Shown here: piece after piece, positions 11,510-24,213 of the stretch | How the letters are laid out: each line of letters starts with the position of its first letter | How positions within the stretch are numbered: position 1 is the first letter of the stretch | Assembly: GCA_907164885.2 (NCBI GenBank) | Contig: OU015498.1 | Location: 129,470,151-129,534,150, forward strand | Direction of reading: 5' to 3' | Length of the DNA stretch: 64,000 nucleotides | DNA from: Dolomedes plantarius | Taxonomy: Eukaryota; Arthropoda; Arachnida; Araneae; Dolomedidae | The notes under the pieces: model-generated | Seen by the model: the letters and a program-made list of their open reading frames with translations, nothing else | Database searches by the model: none | Told to the model about the DNA's origin: nothing | Program-made: the position numbers and the translations under genes

Positions 11510-12012
11510 GGTATCCGACTACGTTCGGAGCCCTTTTATTTGAAAAACTGTACTTGCGAAAATTTCTATGTTATTTTTCGAAGGGATATAACACCAAAAC
11601 TCGAAAATGATGAAAAAATAGACATTAACTATTTTCAAATTTTAATCATTTTATAACCATTTTAAATTTTTACAAAATTGAGGAAAATGGGTAGAAATTT
11701 AGCAAATTTTTACAAAAACGACTCTAGCTCTAAAAGAAGATATTATGCATATAACATTAACCTTTTTTTGTCATATGTAAGTAAATACCTTCTAATTCAT
11801 AGTCTAAGTCATATGTACGTAAATACCTTCTAATACCCTCTTGGAATTCATAGCTGTTACTGATCTTTAAATCGTTCTCATTTCATTTCTAATGATCGTA
11901 TCGAAAAAATAAAAGCAGATTTAGAAACATAAATTTACAATCTTTAAAAAAAGAAATAAAAACAATTTCGGAATTTTCGTCAAAATCGATGTTTTAAACG
12001 TAGTCGGATACC
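11510..12012. mobile_element. MITE with GGTATCCGACTACGTT ends
   Basis: A 16-bp perfect terminal inverted repeat, GGTATCCGACTACGTT, lies at 11510 and, as its complement, at 11997-12012. The left part (through about 11720) is related to 58086-58310, which starts GGTATCCGACTTCGTTCGGAG and shares the tracts TTATTTTTCGAAGG and AAAATGATGAAAAAA. A partial internal duplication containing GTAAATACCTTCTAAT lies near 11772-11840. No clear target duplication was found, so the superfamily is unassigned. Confidence 0.55.
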
Positions 12013-13017
12013 TTAAGAACTTTTATCAGTATATTTAATACTGCTTTTTTGTTAAATCTATGTTAAAAATGCTGTACTCTATTATAATATTTTACTTAAT
12101 ATGAAAGTAACAAGCAGGTTATTTTATGCTCTGAATTAGAATAAATTAAATACTTTATCTATTTAATGATACAGTGAAGCACAGCTCAATACACAACATT
12201 TTATTTTCCATAGTTTGAAAAATAGATAAAAATCAATGTCTTACTTCAAAAAGAGAAACTCCTACGTCTTTACACATGAATGAATTTACTATTTATATTA
12301 CATTAATCTTACTTAATCTGAATTTATTACATTAGTTAACTTAAATGAGTTTTCAATTAATGTACACGTTATTTCCCATGACTAAATTTACATTCCAGTA
12401 TTTGACATGATTGAACATCATTTAAAATGAATGAATTTGTTATACGTAATTTCATGACACTACATCATTTAACACAACTGATCATCACATAAACTGTTCT
12501 AGTTGTTCATAAGCCCGTATGGTGTGTAATTATACTAACAAGAATGAAATCAGGCGGTTAAATCAATTCTTAAAAATTGAAACAATGTAGAACCCTCCTC
12601 CCCCCCCCCCAAAAAAAAAATGAGCTCGCTATAAACTAAATATACACTCATCAGGTATTATCCATATATCTAAAACTTTAAGTTGTCTGTTTTAAATCAA
12701 AGCGAGTACATAATTTGTTTTTAAAATATTAGAAACCGAAGTATCCTCTTATTATTAGAAACTTATTAAATAATAAGCCACATCTCTTCTCATCAACTAT
12801 CACTCTGTTCAGGATAGAAAAAGAAAAAAAAATTCTACTCCTGCATCTAAAGTTTTCCTTTATATTCCCTGGTTCTATTCCCTGGTTGTGGTACATATTT
12901 TCTTGTAATTATTGTAGTGAAACACCTCTATGGCGGCCAGTAATGGTTCAGAAAAAAAGTGGCCGTTTTGGGGAGTGACTGTCGAAAAGAGGTTTCTTCC
13001 ATAACATTGGTACCATG
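12013..13017. other. no gene seen; homopolymer run
   Basis: AT-rich DNA with a C-run followed by an A-run at about 12600-12620. No supported gene; the minus-strand frame 12875-13099 runs into SINE sequence. Confidence 0.4.
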
Positions 13018-13320
13018 GAGTCTCTGACAAATCCACCGCCGTGTACACTAAGGGCGGCTGGTGGCATGTAAAATCTGAAGTGGCTGCAATGTCCTCCAAG
13101 TTCTCAAATTTACCTCTGTAGGTGCGGGGTCAATTGTTCCGGTCTCGTCACTTCACTCGGTTCGAAATTACGGGACCGGCACTTCACTCGGTTCGAAATT
13201 ACGGGACCGGCTCATAAGGGGGTAATGCTGGTCCACCTATACGGCACCTCTCAGAAAAGTGGCGAGCAAAACCGTGGTATCATATGATGGCAAGGATAAT
13301 GTCCAAGAATACCGTCTGCC
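13018..13320 (+). repeat. SINE body fragment with internal 32-bp duplication
   Basis: From GTCTCTGACAAATCCACCGC onward it matches the bodies of the SINEs at 20331-20966 and 32096-32470 (shared: GGCGGCTGGTG, TCCTCCAAGTTCTCAAATTTA, ACTCGGTTC). The tRNA-like head is missing. CACTTCACTCGGTTCGAAAT...GGGACCGG is tandemly duplicated at about 13147-13209. The tail (GTAATGCTGGTCCACCTATA...) resembles the 3' part of the other SINE family at 38784 and 57062, so this may be a composite. Confidence 0.6.
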
Positions 13321-13334
13321 GCATTGGAGGGAAA

Positions 13335-13475
13335 AAAATCCATGAACATTAAAACAAAATGTTTAAAAAATGCTCCTCTTAATGCCATTTGTATTCTTCC
13401 ATGAACATTAAATTAAGATTAAAAAAAATACGCATCTTGATGCTATTCGTGTTCTTCTGTGAACATTAAAATAAA
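13335..13475. repeat. short tandem repeat, about 59-bp period, three copies
   Basis: CATGAACATTAAA or TGTGAACATTAAA recurs at 13341, 13400 and 13458, each preceded by similar TTTGTATTCTTCC/TTCGTGTTCTTCT sequence and followed by an A-rich stretch. No function is evident. Confidence 0.6.
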
Positions 13476-14661
13476 ATAATAGGGAACCAAGAATAAAAAT
13501 GGAAACTTTAGCATCTCCTTGAACAATAATAAGTAAACTTTTAACAGAGAATTTTAGCAAAAAGCTTAATTAAATTACTAGAATATCAACTCAAGAAACA
13601 TTTTCCTAATATTCACTTAAAATCTTATTTTTATTCCAAGTCCTTAAAATAAAAATGGATGGTGAAAAAAGTAAATTAATTTTTACAGTATGTTTTGAAA
13701 GCAATGAAAAGTCATTAGTATGACAATAACGTTTTGCTAATAAGCAGGGTGGGAAGAAATTATGGGTCTTTCTTATCTCCGATAATGCCCTTAATTATTA
13801 TTGATCACATAATTACGAGGGATTGAAACAACCTTCTTAATCTTAGATTTTCTTTTAATATATAATCTCTGTCTTGTATAATAAGCTAGATATAATTTAC
13901 AACGCCAGTCCTTCATTTATAACATAGAAATAGTTTAAATTTTTCAAAGTAGGTTCTTGTCATTTTCGATTTAAATTTACTTTATGATTATGTCATATTT
14001 TTATGATTCCTTAGGAGTTTAATTTATAGATGAATATTAATGCATTTGAAAAATTTGGTGTAAGATCATATGGCAACCGAAATTAAAAGAATATATTATG
14101 CACTCTATGGTTTAGATTTTCTAGTCTCAGATATGAGATTCATTCGACCTCTATATGATAATAAAAAAATAAGGTAAAAATGTAAATGTGGTTCTAAGAA
14201 TTTCTGTATTAACGGAATCAGGCATCTAACATACACTCTGTGATTTCAAAAAACAATCTTGATAGCTATAGTAATTTCCGATTAATACTCTCTGGAGAAC
14301 TCTTAACTGCTCTATCTAAAGCCCATCAACAACATATACATACAGATCCGTAAACTAACTATATTATATTGTAAAGATATTAACCCAATTAGACCTCTCT
14401 TGAGTTCTATGAAACGTGAGATATTACAGAGAAGTCTGCTATAATCAAATGTGAACGATAATAACCTAAACATTGGATTGTTTTGTCAGTTTTTATAAGT
14501 ACATTAATTCTTTTATCTATAGTATATCGTTGTCTTAGTTAACAAACCACGTAACTCAAATTTCCACTTTTTACAGGAACAAAAAACTGATTTCTTCGAC
14601 AGTGAAAAGATAAATTATTATCGTTTATTCTTAAAAATAAATGTTAAAGTTTTCTAATGTA
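13476..14661. other. no gene seen
   Basis: AT-rich DNA with no supported coding region or repeat structure. Confidence 0.4.
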
Positions 14662-14663
14662 TA

Positions 14664-15962
<1,299 letters not shown>

Positions 15963-16194
15963 CCACATTATTGTGTAATTAAACATCTTCATAATTTCAG
16001 TATAGTTAAAGCGTTAGCAACAGTTAAGTTCAGGATTTACGTAGTAGGCGTTGTTTTTCACATTGTTTGGATGAATTAAATTTTTTGAGTGATGAGGTTT
16101 GACAGAGTTGTACAGGGACCATGAACCAATGTAATAGCATGAAAATCCCAAAATCGTGTTTTTTGCAGTGATGTGGTTTGTTAATTAGACCAAC
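15963..16194. other. spacer between (TA)n array and maT element
   Basis: Short AT-rich spacer with no recognised feature. Confidence 0.4.
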
Positions 16195-16196
16195 TA

Positions 16197-17501
16197 CAGG
16201 GTGGCTAATAAATACTGTGACAAATATTGAATCATTTAATTACACACAGATGAAATAGAAAATGGAAAATATAACAATATTATGAACATTATACATGAAA
16301 GTTTACCATGAAATAATTTTACTCGAATCGACCGCCATCTTTATCGATTACTAAAGATAATCTCTTACGCCACTGTCCTATTGCGGCACGAATCATTTTA
16401 TGAGGTAATTTGTCCCATTCACTCTGTATGGAAGCTTTGAGGGAGTCCAAACTTCTGTGCTGCTTAGCATTTACTTTAGACTCTAAAATCCCCCAAATGC
16501 AATAGTCTAAAGGATTTAGATCTGGTGAAGAAGGTGGCCAATCTTCTTGCTTGATAAACTTCGGGTAATTGGCATGGAGCCATTCCTGTGTTGTTTTGGA
16601 TCGGTTGGACGGTGCAGAATCTTGCTGAAATATCCAATTCTTTTTGGGATACAATCTGTTAGCATGTGGTAATAAACGTGTAGCCAATACTTCCTGTTTG
16701 TAATATTCAGCATTGATTTTTACCCCTTTATCGATGAATTTCAGAGGCAGTTTTCCATTGTGTGACACTGCAGCCCAAACCATAACAGAATTCTTGTTCT
16801 GAAAGCGTTTAACAGTTCGAAGATTTTCAGGTATATCCTCGAAGGTTGCTGAATATACAACATCATTTTTAGCATTATAACTTTGTTCTGTACAAAACAG
16901 CTTCTCATCAGAGAAAATTATTTTTTCGACACTTTTGCTACCGTGCCGGTTCAGCAATTTCTTACATCTTTGTAACCTTTTTACTATTTGTGCAGTAGTC
17001 AAACCTTGAACTTTTCTTTTGCGATAGGGGCGAAAACCCAGGTCTTCATTTATGATATGTTGCATAGTTCTGCGACTGATGTTCTCTTCTGCAGCCATTT
17101 TATTTGCCGAACGTTGTGGATTTCTTCGTATCTTTTCACGAATTCTTTTGATGCGTTCTTTTGTACGAACAGTGCGTGGACGACCGGACCTTGGTCGATC
17201 TTTATAGCTATTGGTATCCAATAATCGATTTATAGCCCTATATATAAACGTCCTATTAAAACCAAGGCATTTTAATTGCTTAAATATTTTACCTGCAGAA
17301 AATCCACGATCAAAAAGCTGTTTAACCATTAACCTTTTGGCTTCCATCTTTAAAAATATTCTACATGTTTTACTTTAAACAAAAATCGTCTGCGTTTACA
17401 AAAAGTTGCCAATCATACAAATAGATAGATAAATTGTTTTTCCAAACGATTAAAATTAACTCTTATTTTTTGGAGTGTTACAGTATTTATTAGCCACCCT
17501 G
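16197..17501 (-). mobile_element. intact maT-type (DD37D) transposon
   Basis: A 22-bp perfect terminal inverted repeat beginning CAGGGTGGCTAATAAATACT lies at both ends, flanked by TA (16195-16196 and 17502-17503). The 1305-bp element carries one uninterrupted transposase gene. Size, TA target and DD37D spacing all fit the maT clade of the Tc1/mariner superfamily. No lesion is visible, so it may be autonomous and young. Confidence 0.9.
16319..17347 (-). CDS. maT-type (DD37D) Tc1/mariner transposase, full length
   Basis: The 342-aa protein runs from ATG at 17347 to the stop at 16319, a normal length for the superfamily. Residues 1-110 form the paired HTH DNA-binding region, with a GRPRTV AT-hook-like motif at about 55-60. 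The DDE/D core has D147 in FSDEKLF, D243 in WIFQQDSAP, and D281 in SPDLNPLDYCIW. There are 37 residues between the second and third aspartate, which by definition is DD37D (maT). WAAVSHNG lies between the first two. It would cut and paste the element at TA sites. No frameshift or stop is present. Start: the first in-frame ATG, 154 bp inside the TIR end. Confidence 0.9.
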   Translation of the reverse strand: MEAKRLMVKQLFDRGFSAGKIFKQLKCLGFNRTFIYRAINRLLDTNSYKDRPRSGRPRTVRTKERIKRIREKIRRNPQRSANKMAAEENISRRTMQHIINEDLGFRPYRKRKVQGLTTAQIVKRLQRCKKLLNRHGSKSVEKIIFSDEKLFCTEQSYNAKNDVVYSATFEDIPENLRTVKRFQNKNSVMVWAAVSHNGKLPLKFIDKGVKINAEYYKQEVLATRLLPHANRLYPKKNWIFQQDSAPSNRSKTTQEWLHANYPKFIKQEDWPPSSPDLNPLDYCIWGILESKVNAKQHRSLDSLKASIQSEWDKLPHKMIRAAIGQWRKRLSLVIDKDGGRFE

Positions 17502-17503
17502 TA

Positions 17504-17827
17504 TATACAATTAAGAACTTAACGTAAATTATACATTATAAAATACTTGATATGTAACACATACTCAGCTTTTAAACAAACGAGTACCTATCTTACCTCC
17601 ACACGCAAATGGGCCATTTAAATGTGTTGTCTGATGGTAATACAACATGAACAATGAGTACACTTCTGTGTTATATTATTCAGAAGTTTATATATTCACT
17701 CATACTGAAATTATGCATGCTTTTATTTATTTCATGGCATAAAGTCCTTTAGGAGTGATGCGGTTCGTAGCAATGGCTACTTTTAACTATAAATATACCG
17801 TAAGTATAGTAATTTTTTGAATTTCAG
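17504..17827. other. candidate intron/intergenic stretch before the exon
   Basis: No repeat is recognised. The last bases (TTTTTTGAATTTCAG, about 17813-17827) form a pyrimidine-rich tract ending in AG, suitable as a splice acceptor. Confidence 0.35.
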
Positions 17828-18019
17828 ATCTTGTGCCACGCCCGTGATACCGGGTAGGCAAAGAACAGCGCCAACATATTTTCCGAAATACAGAGACACC
17901 TACTGGCCACTGTCCGAAACTTCTGCGCGCTATTTGTCTTCGCTGGCTAATGTATTGTTCAAACCTGTTGTCAAGCTACTGACTCAAACTTTGGAAACTT
18001 TTGTGCAACCAACTACCAC
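17828..18019 (+). CDS. candidate internal coding exon of an unrecognised host gene
   Basis: This 192-bp open stretch is bounded by an acceptor (TTGAATTTCAG|A) and a donor (ACCACAG|GTAATT). It is clearly more GC-rich and codon-like than its surroundings. The open frame reads SCATPVIPGRQRT, then TYFPKYRDTYWPLSE, ARYLSSLANVLFKPVVKLL and ETFVQPTTT. The length is a multiple of three, so it would be frame-neutral. I do not recognise the protein. The Pro/Tyr/Trp content and lack of charge clusters give no function. No further exon was identified with confidence in the window. A chance open frame or old TE piece cannot be excluded. Confidence 0.4.
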
Positions 18020-18131
18020 AGGTAATTAGTTTTTATTATCAATATGTTGGTCAGATTGGGGAGCAATATAACTTTTGTGTAGTGATATTTCCGAGAGATA
18101 TGAGAATATAACCTAAATATTGAACGGTTAC

Positions 18132-18698
18132 GGGGTTACTTTGTGACACATAGACACTGTCACAAAATAACCCACAAAGTCGACCCACCTCCTCTAGCCA
18201 CTCGATGTTGCATTTTATCCTCTAAAATACCACTGAAGAAAGAATGATTGACTATCAGGAAAAAATTACCCGAAGGAGCAGAATGGGCTTAAAGATGAAT
18301 TTCCTTATCTTCTCAACTAACTGATGGCTGCCCTGGGCACCCGAGGTCTATTTGATGTTAAAGATATAGAAAAGCTATCCAGTATTTGTAATAGGTATAT
18401 ATAATTGTGTATCAAGCTTTTTATAAGCGTTTTACTGTCTAACTTTGTATCAAGTAATTTTTCCTCTTAGATTTCAAGGCAAAAACACAGATGTCACAAA
18501 GTAGCCCCATTCGGCAGGGCAACTTTGTGACACATTTTAACTCTAATTTCTCAATGGTAATTAAAGATCCGGGTTATCGCAATACATTACTACTTAAGGA
18601 AAGGATGTACCAATGTTTTGCAATGATTCGTTTTGGGATGCTTTTAAAACTGATCGTCTGGTACAGGAAAAACTTAAAATCCGTCACAAAGTAACCCC
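18132..18698. mobile_element. MITE pair with GGGGTTACTTTGTGAC ends
   Basis: GGGGTTACTTTGTGAC starts at 18132, and its perfect complement ends at 18698. Two more related ends sit head-to-head inside: TGTCACAAAGTAGCCCC (18492-18508) and GGGCAACTTTGTGACACA (18518-18535). The simplest reading is two related short elements in tandem (18132-18508 and 18518-18698), or one element with a duplicated end. The pattern resembles the repeated termini of the pogo-like element at 860-2376. No coding capacity. Confidence 0.6.
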
Positions 18699-20330
18699 AA
18701 CTTACGGTACAGGTAAAGCCATATATCATAAAATAACGTTTTTGAAAGAGTTTACCTCTCGCTGTCTCACTTAACGCTTTTCCTCAGGCTAGAAAATTGA
18801 AATTGAGATTTCATTTTGTTGGATTCTTCGGTAAACGTACATACCATCAAATTTATGCAAGTGAATTATATATATTTGTTTATATATTTGAATTTAAGGT
18901 TCACTATCAAAACAAAACAAAACATGGATGCATTTTAATACCCATTTGGTTAAATGCATCATTTTTGCATGCTGCAGAATTAATAAATGTTATGACACCG
19001 TGTGTAAATGTTTCTACGCAGTATCTGTTTAACTATGAATAAAGCCAGGAGCAAATTGCTGACCTCGTAACTAAATACTTACACACTATCAACTAGATAA
19101 ATTGCGTCGCTTTTGATTTAAGTCGCCTGCCAAACTATACCGCCTATCATATACCCTAAGACTTAGTAAAATTGGCTTATTCTTTAAATCAGATTAAGTA
19201 TTTTAATAACTACATACTTGTATTTTTATTGAACTTCTGTGACCACTACTGAAGAAACAGCTTTACACATGCTTAAACATATTGTAATCACAAGTAATAC
19301 GTCGCTCCACCGATTAGGTATCCGACAGACGTAGTACCTGAAGACAGTCGTTTACTCAGCGCATCATAATTCCACCTTGCACAGAGTACAAATACAACAA
19401 TTATTAAACAATATTATTAGTATAATTAACATTTTACATGGTTTTAATGCATATATCTCTACTTCACAACAAAATAACATTACATCCTCCTAAGGCACAA
19501 ATTTTCTTAAAACAGATGAATTTTGTCGATTCGATTAAAACCTTTATAGAGAATTAAGTTCTTCTTTATTAATTGTTATTTATTAAGACAGACTGAAAAA
19601 TGTTGTTTCAATGCTTTCTTACCTGGAAGAATTCTTTGTATGTCACAGAGGGCCTCAAAGTTTTCAACTGGGTCAGACAGAGAGAAACAAAAATGCGCAA
19701 AAATAACATTTTCAGCTAGAGGATCGAAGCGATTCGTAGAAAAGAAATACCGTAAATCAGAAGTTTTTGAAAATCTGATGCAGCATACTGGTTACACTAT
19801 ACCGGTCATAGTTAAAAAAGGAACTTATCGATTAGCAAAATCTGAATACCAGAAGAATCAGGCAATCAATCTATTGGAAAGATATTTATTAGAGATAACT
19901 ATTGCACATTTCTCAAAAGTATATTTTTAAAATCATTTATAGATTAAGAATAATAAACGACTATATTTAGAAATTTTCCTGAAAATTTTACTTCCATATA
20001 CATATGTGTTTGTGATTCGGGGTTAAGATAACCTGAGGATTATGTTTAAAAACTATGATTAAAAACTATGTAAGATCATCCAAATCTTTTGAACCTATTT
20101 TTTCTTCGCAATAAAGTTTGCTTTTCGACCGTAATAAGACGAACTTTTTCCTAACAGTGTGAAGCTCAAAGTTTACTTTCTATCTTAAATGTCGTAATTT
20201 TACATTCTTTGTTGTTATGGGGAAGATGTCATTGAAGAGAAATGCTTTATTATCTAAAATAACAAAAATTAAAATATTACACAAAAAAAATTTCGTTATA
20301 CTACTAATTATAAAAGTTTACCAGGGAAAC
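18699..20330. other. AT-rich stretch; one unassigned short reading frame
   Basis: No repeat family is recognised. A plus-strand frame of 96 codons (19640-19930), rich in Lys/Arg/Glu, has no motif I know and no clear splice or promoter context, so I do not call it a gene. TATCCGACAGACGTAG near 19319 faintly resembles the end of the MITE at 11510. Confidence 0.35.
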
Positions 20331-20966
20331 TCAGTGGCCCAGTTGACAAGAGCAGCGGGCTAGTGATCTGAAAGTCACTGGTTCGATGCTCGTCTCTGGC
20401 AAATCCACTTTCGTGTACACCAGGGGTGTCAAACTCGCGACCCGGGACGAACATTTTTGCGGACCGGCCAATATATTCGCACACAATAATATATAATAAA
20501 ATAGCCACCCCAGAATTATAATAAGATAGGAAGGATTCGCTAAATGTTTTTTAATTATACTCTTTTTTTGCTATTATTAAACAAAATGCGTATATTTATG
20601 TTGAATATACTGTAATTAGGTAATATACTGTAATAAACCTACGTTTCTATTAATATTGTTTTTTTTTGCGCCCACCTATAGTTAAACCTTGTTTGTTTGG
20701 CCCAAGTTAGCCTTTGAGTTTGATACCCCTGGTGTACACTAATGGCGGCTGGTGCAAGTAAAATCTGTCGTGGCTGGAGTTGCGGGGTCAAGTGTTCTGG
20801 TCTTGCTACTTGACTCGGTTCAAACGGACTGGTCCTTTGGCCAAGTGGGACTCCGACACTTGTGCCAGTCTAAACAGGAGCCGTACCTTCATCGCCCATA
20901 CTCTTCGGGACTTGATCTGGTGTTGCTGTCTGTCAAGTGGCATAAGAAACAACAACAACAACATAG
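20331..20966 (+). repeat. tRNA-derived SINE with (CAA)n tail, interrupted by a hAT MITE
   Basis: The head CTCAGTGGCCCAGTTGACAA...GGTTCGATGCTCG carries A- and B-box-like motifs of a pol III promoter. The body (GGCGGCTGGTGCAAGTAAAA, ACTTGACTCGGTTC) matches 13018-13320 and the reverse of 32096-32470. The tail AACAACAACAACAACATAG is a (CAA)n simple repeat, common in tRNA SINEs mobilised by LINEs with microsatellite-type 3' ends. A 311-bp hAT MITE splits the body at GTGTACAC. Confidence 0.75.
20421..20731. mobile_element. hAT MITE inside the SINE
   Basis: The 311-bp element has ends CAGGGGTGTCAAACTC and (complement) CAGGGGTATCAAACTC, differing at one base. It is flanked by a perfect 8-bp duplication GTGTACAC (20413-20420 and 20732-20739). 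CAGGGGTGTCAAACTC-type ends with an 8-bp duplication identify a hAT element. No transposase is present. Confidence 0.85.
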
Positions 20967-23178
20967 TTTTCCATCTAAATGTTCAAAATAACTTTCTTAT
21001 ACGAAGATAAGCTGTCGTAAATGGTTCTCTAACATTGTTCTCTCCCAAAACATTGAAACTAATGATTAAAGTAATTTTTATAGTTTCTTTTTTAGTCTTT
21101 TTATTCCGAATAACAGAAAACAAGGTTGGTTTCCTTGGCAAAAATTTCGTTCAACGAGAAAAGGGGAACGATGCTGTTTAAAAGAACTTTTGATTCAAAT
21201 CGGAAATTTTCAGATCGTAATCAAGTTGGTAAATGTGTTAATGAATGTTGACTAATGCTAAATTTTTATATGAGGGAAAAAGATCTCATTAAAGTTTCGA
21301 ATTTTATTCTCACGATACGTCAACATTCTTTAGGTATCACGCAAACAATAAGTCACAGCAAAATTTCAGAATACAGTGAATAAATAGAGTCTTAAGCAAT
21401 CTTCAACAGATAAATAATAATCTCTGAATATAAAGTAACAGCTGAATTTGGAGTGATTACTACGAATGGCATTCAATTATAACAGAAGCACAGTTACAGC
21501 TGTAATCATTTCACAGACATGTGATGCGTGAATTTCATTGAAACTCTGAATAAATTAACTTACATTGAAATATGAGTGATTTGAATTTTGATTAGCTTCA
21601 GGATGGATTTAAAGCTAATGAAAATTGAAGAGTATTTAGCGTCCGAATGGAAAGATAAATAATTAAATAAGTTGAGCAGGTTAAGGCTTTTGTTTATGCA
21701 TAACTAAAAAAATATCAAAGGGATAATTACTCACGAGTTTTCACGGTGACTGTTGATTTGAAAGACCAACAAATCTTCCTCCCAACAAAGAAAAATGCCG
21801 CAATTTCCTTTTTAAAGAAATTACAGCTTCTAGGGCAAGACATTTTAAATATTGCCCTTAAATAACTGTAAATGTTAAGAGGACATTGTTTTGCTGTAAA
21901 AATGACATAAAGGGATGTACTATTTTATTAAACGTGCAAATGTAAGGAAACATTGTGGTTAATGCGAATAATAAACTGTAATATTTCTAATGATGATAAA
22001 AAATTTGCTATTAGTTAAGTAGGAATAATATTTTAAATTTTAACCACATATTTTGATGTATTTAGAACATATAATTTGGGTTCTAGTCATAAGTAATTAA
22101 TAGTAAAAGAGGTTTAATGTACTATATTATACGAAAGTTAAATTTAGGTAGACTTTTGTAATAATTTATAATTTTAGTATATAGTAAGTTTAGTATAATG
22201 TTTAGTATATAGTATAATTTATAATATTTAGTTATATAGTAAGGTAAATAAATACCTTACAAACTATATATATATAAGTATGTGTGTGTGTATGTGTGTG
22301 TGTTAAATGGCAGGTAACATTAATCCTCAAATTATATATTAAAGGGGTTTTGCCTTGAGATCGTACATACACATCTACGATTAATCTTCAGTGATCCTTT
22401 CACTGTACAATTTCAAATACCCTATTATAATATTCACTAAATTTTCAGTAATTCATGCAAGTTTGGCTGAGCGGTTCCCACTATTGCCTTCAAGCTGTAG
22501 AGTTAGGCTAATATATTGAATGATTCTCCAGAATGCCAGGGTATCGATAAATTTCGCATCCGGTTGAAAAGATAATATTTAGCTTAAGATGGATCATGGC
22601 ACTAAATTCGAGGGCTATAATCATATACGTACAACTCAGTTATTCGTTTAAAATTTAGTTATTGGGAATATGTCTCTATACATAAGTTCACGTTGTCACA
22701 CATAAGGCTGAGAGATGGTCTTCCAAACGTCTCTGGAATATAGGAAATGAGAATAGGTTATTTCAAATGTTATTTCAAAGTTTTGGGACAGAATGGGGAG
22801 GTGAACGTTTAGTTTCGAATCAATTTATAAGAGATATAAGGACACATGATTGAAAAAAGGAATTAAAATGTTAAATATAGGCTTTATTTATTTATTTGTT
22901 AATTTCAGACTTATTTTCTGGCTTCTTTCATTCTCCTTAAAACTTTTAAGAAATTGAATACCGCTTTTAAAAAAATTCTTACATATTAAAAATTGTGATT
23001 ACTTAATACTAAAACTTAATGATTTTTATATGAATGAATATTTCTCTATCTCTTTCAGTTTAATCTCTTAAAAAACTCTTCCTATATCATCTTATAGATC
23101 TATCTCCTCTTTATAGACTTCTATTTCCCTGTTTCTTGGGGATGGCATCACCACTATGGATTCACTCGTTGATGCTTT
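20967..23178. other. AT-rich stretch with a microsatellite and a faint dispersed repeat
   Basis: A (TA)n(TG)n tract lies at about 22264-22303. A region near 22360-22620 (TCTACGATTAATCTTCAGTGA, then GGTATCGATAAATTTCGCATCC) faintly resembles 34490-34700, so it may be an old dispersed repeat. GTTTGGCTGAGCGGTT near 22458 is A-box-like, but I see no B box at a suitable distance. No gene is supported. Confidence 0.35.
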
Positions 23179-23543
23179 TGTAGCCCTTCTGAGGTAGGAC
23201 TACTAACCTTGCGGCGATAGCTAGTGGAATATACGGCTATCATGCCGCTGCGTATTCGTGATGAAATGCAATGACGAATGCAAGCATAAACTGGAAGGAG
23301 TTTAATCGTCAGAATAAAAATTATAATTTAATACATAAAAACAAAATAGATCTCTCCCAACTCGGGAAGGAAATTATACAGAAATTCCTGCAGGGAAAAG
23401 AGTATGTGTGTGGAGCTGAAAAACAACTGGCTTTTAAATCTGTTCACATTAAATCAGGCATGCGCAGTAATGCCGATTTTAAATTGCTTCTTTAGGAGAA
23501 AGTAGTGAACAATTTTTGTGTCCGAGACCACGGTGACACCACA
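23179..23543 (-). repeat. probable 3' LTR of the gypsy fragment
   Basis: Bounded by TGTGGTGTCACC at its 5' end (plus-strand 23543) and ...GGGCTACA at its 3' end (plus-strand 23179), so TG...CA over 365 bp. It lies immediately after a purine-rich tract. The second LTR is absent, so the ends are inferred. Confidence 0.55.
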
Positions 23544-23637
23544 CCACTCCCCGCGCAGAAAAAGGATACAATATAAGAAAAGATTTTTTTTTAAACTTAA
23601 ATCTTTAGGGTACTACCTCCCTAAAGAAAACTTAATC

Positions 23638-24213
23638 TTATTTTAAATACTTCAACAGGTTATTACCTCGACAGGTTACTTTAAATTTTTCGCCAGGTTT
23701 TGAAACTCTGCCGGATTTAGTAATCACTAATTCTTTATCGGGAATATGTGGGATGTCACCAGGGACCTCAGACTGAAAAATAAAAGCTGGCTTGACTCTC
23801 TCGATCGAAACTGTTTGATGTTTTCCATTAACAACAATTTTAAACAGTTTATCCGTTCTGGAGACAACTGGAAACGGTCCTTGATAGGGAAGGACTAATG
23901 GCCTCCTTACGCTGTCTGTCCTCAAAAAAATATAACCACATTTGCTCAAATCCTTTGAAACAAATATATTAGGTTTGGAATGACTTTGTGTTGGAATTTC
24001 TCGAATCTTACTCATACATTTTTGAAACTTTTCAATCAGGTTCGGAGAAATCCTCCTAAGCTGCTGTCCTTGGAACAATTCACCGGGCAGTCTAAGCGTG
24101 CTTCCGTAAACTAATTGTGTAGGGGAAGCTTGCAGATCCTCACGAACCGCTGAACGAATAGAAAGAAGCAGGAGGGGAATAGCGTCGGTCCAGTGAACCG
24201 AGTCCACCGCCAT
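23638..24213 (-). pseudogene. gypsy integrase C-terminal domain
   Basis: The 191-codon open frame begins inside the integrase core (SVHWTDAIPLLLLSIRSAV, ASPTQLVYGSTLRLPGE) and runs through the GPY/F module (RRPLVLPYQGPFPVVSRTD, QTVSIERVKPAF) to its natural-looking end. Protease, RT, RNase H and the DDE triad are missing. It cannot act alone. Confidence 0.75.

Noticed and set aside
19640..19930. 96-codon Lys-rich frame
   Set aside because: No domain, no splice or promoter context, and composition explained by A-rich DNA.
23271..23495. 74-codon plus-strand frame
   Set aside because: It lies entirely within the LTR of a minus-strand gypsy fragment.
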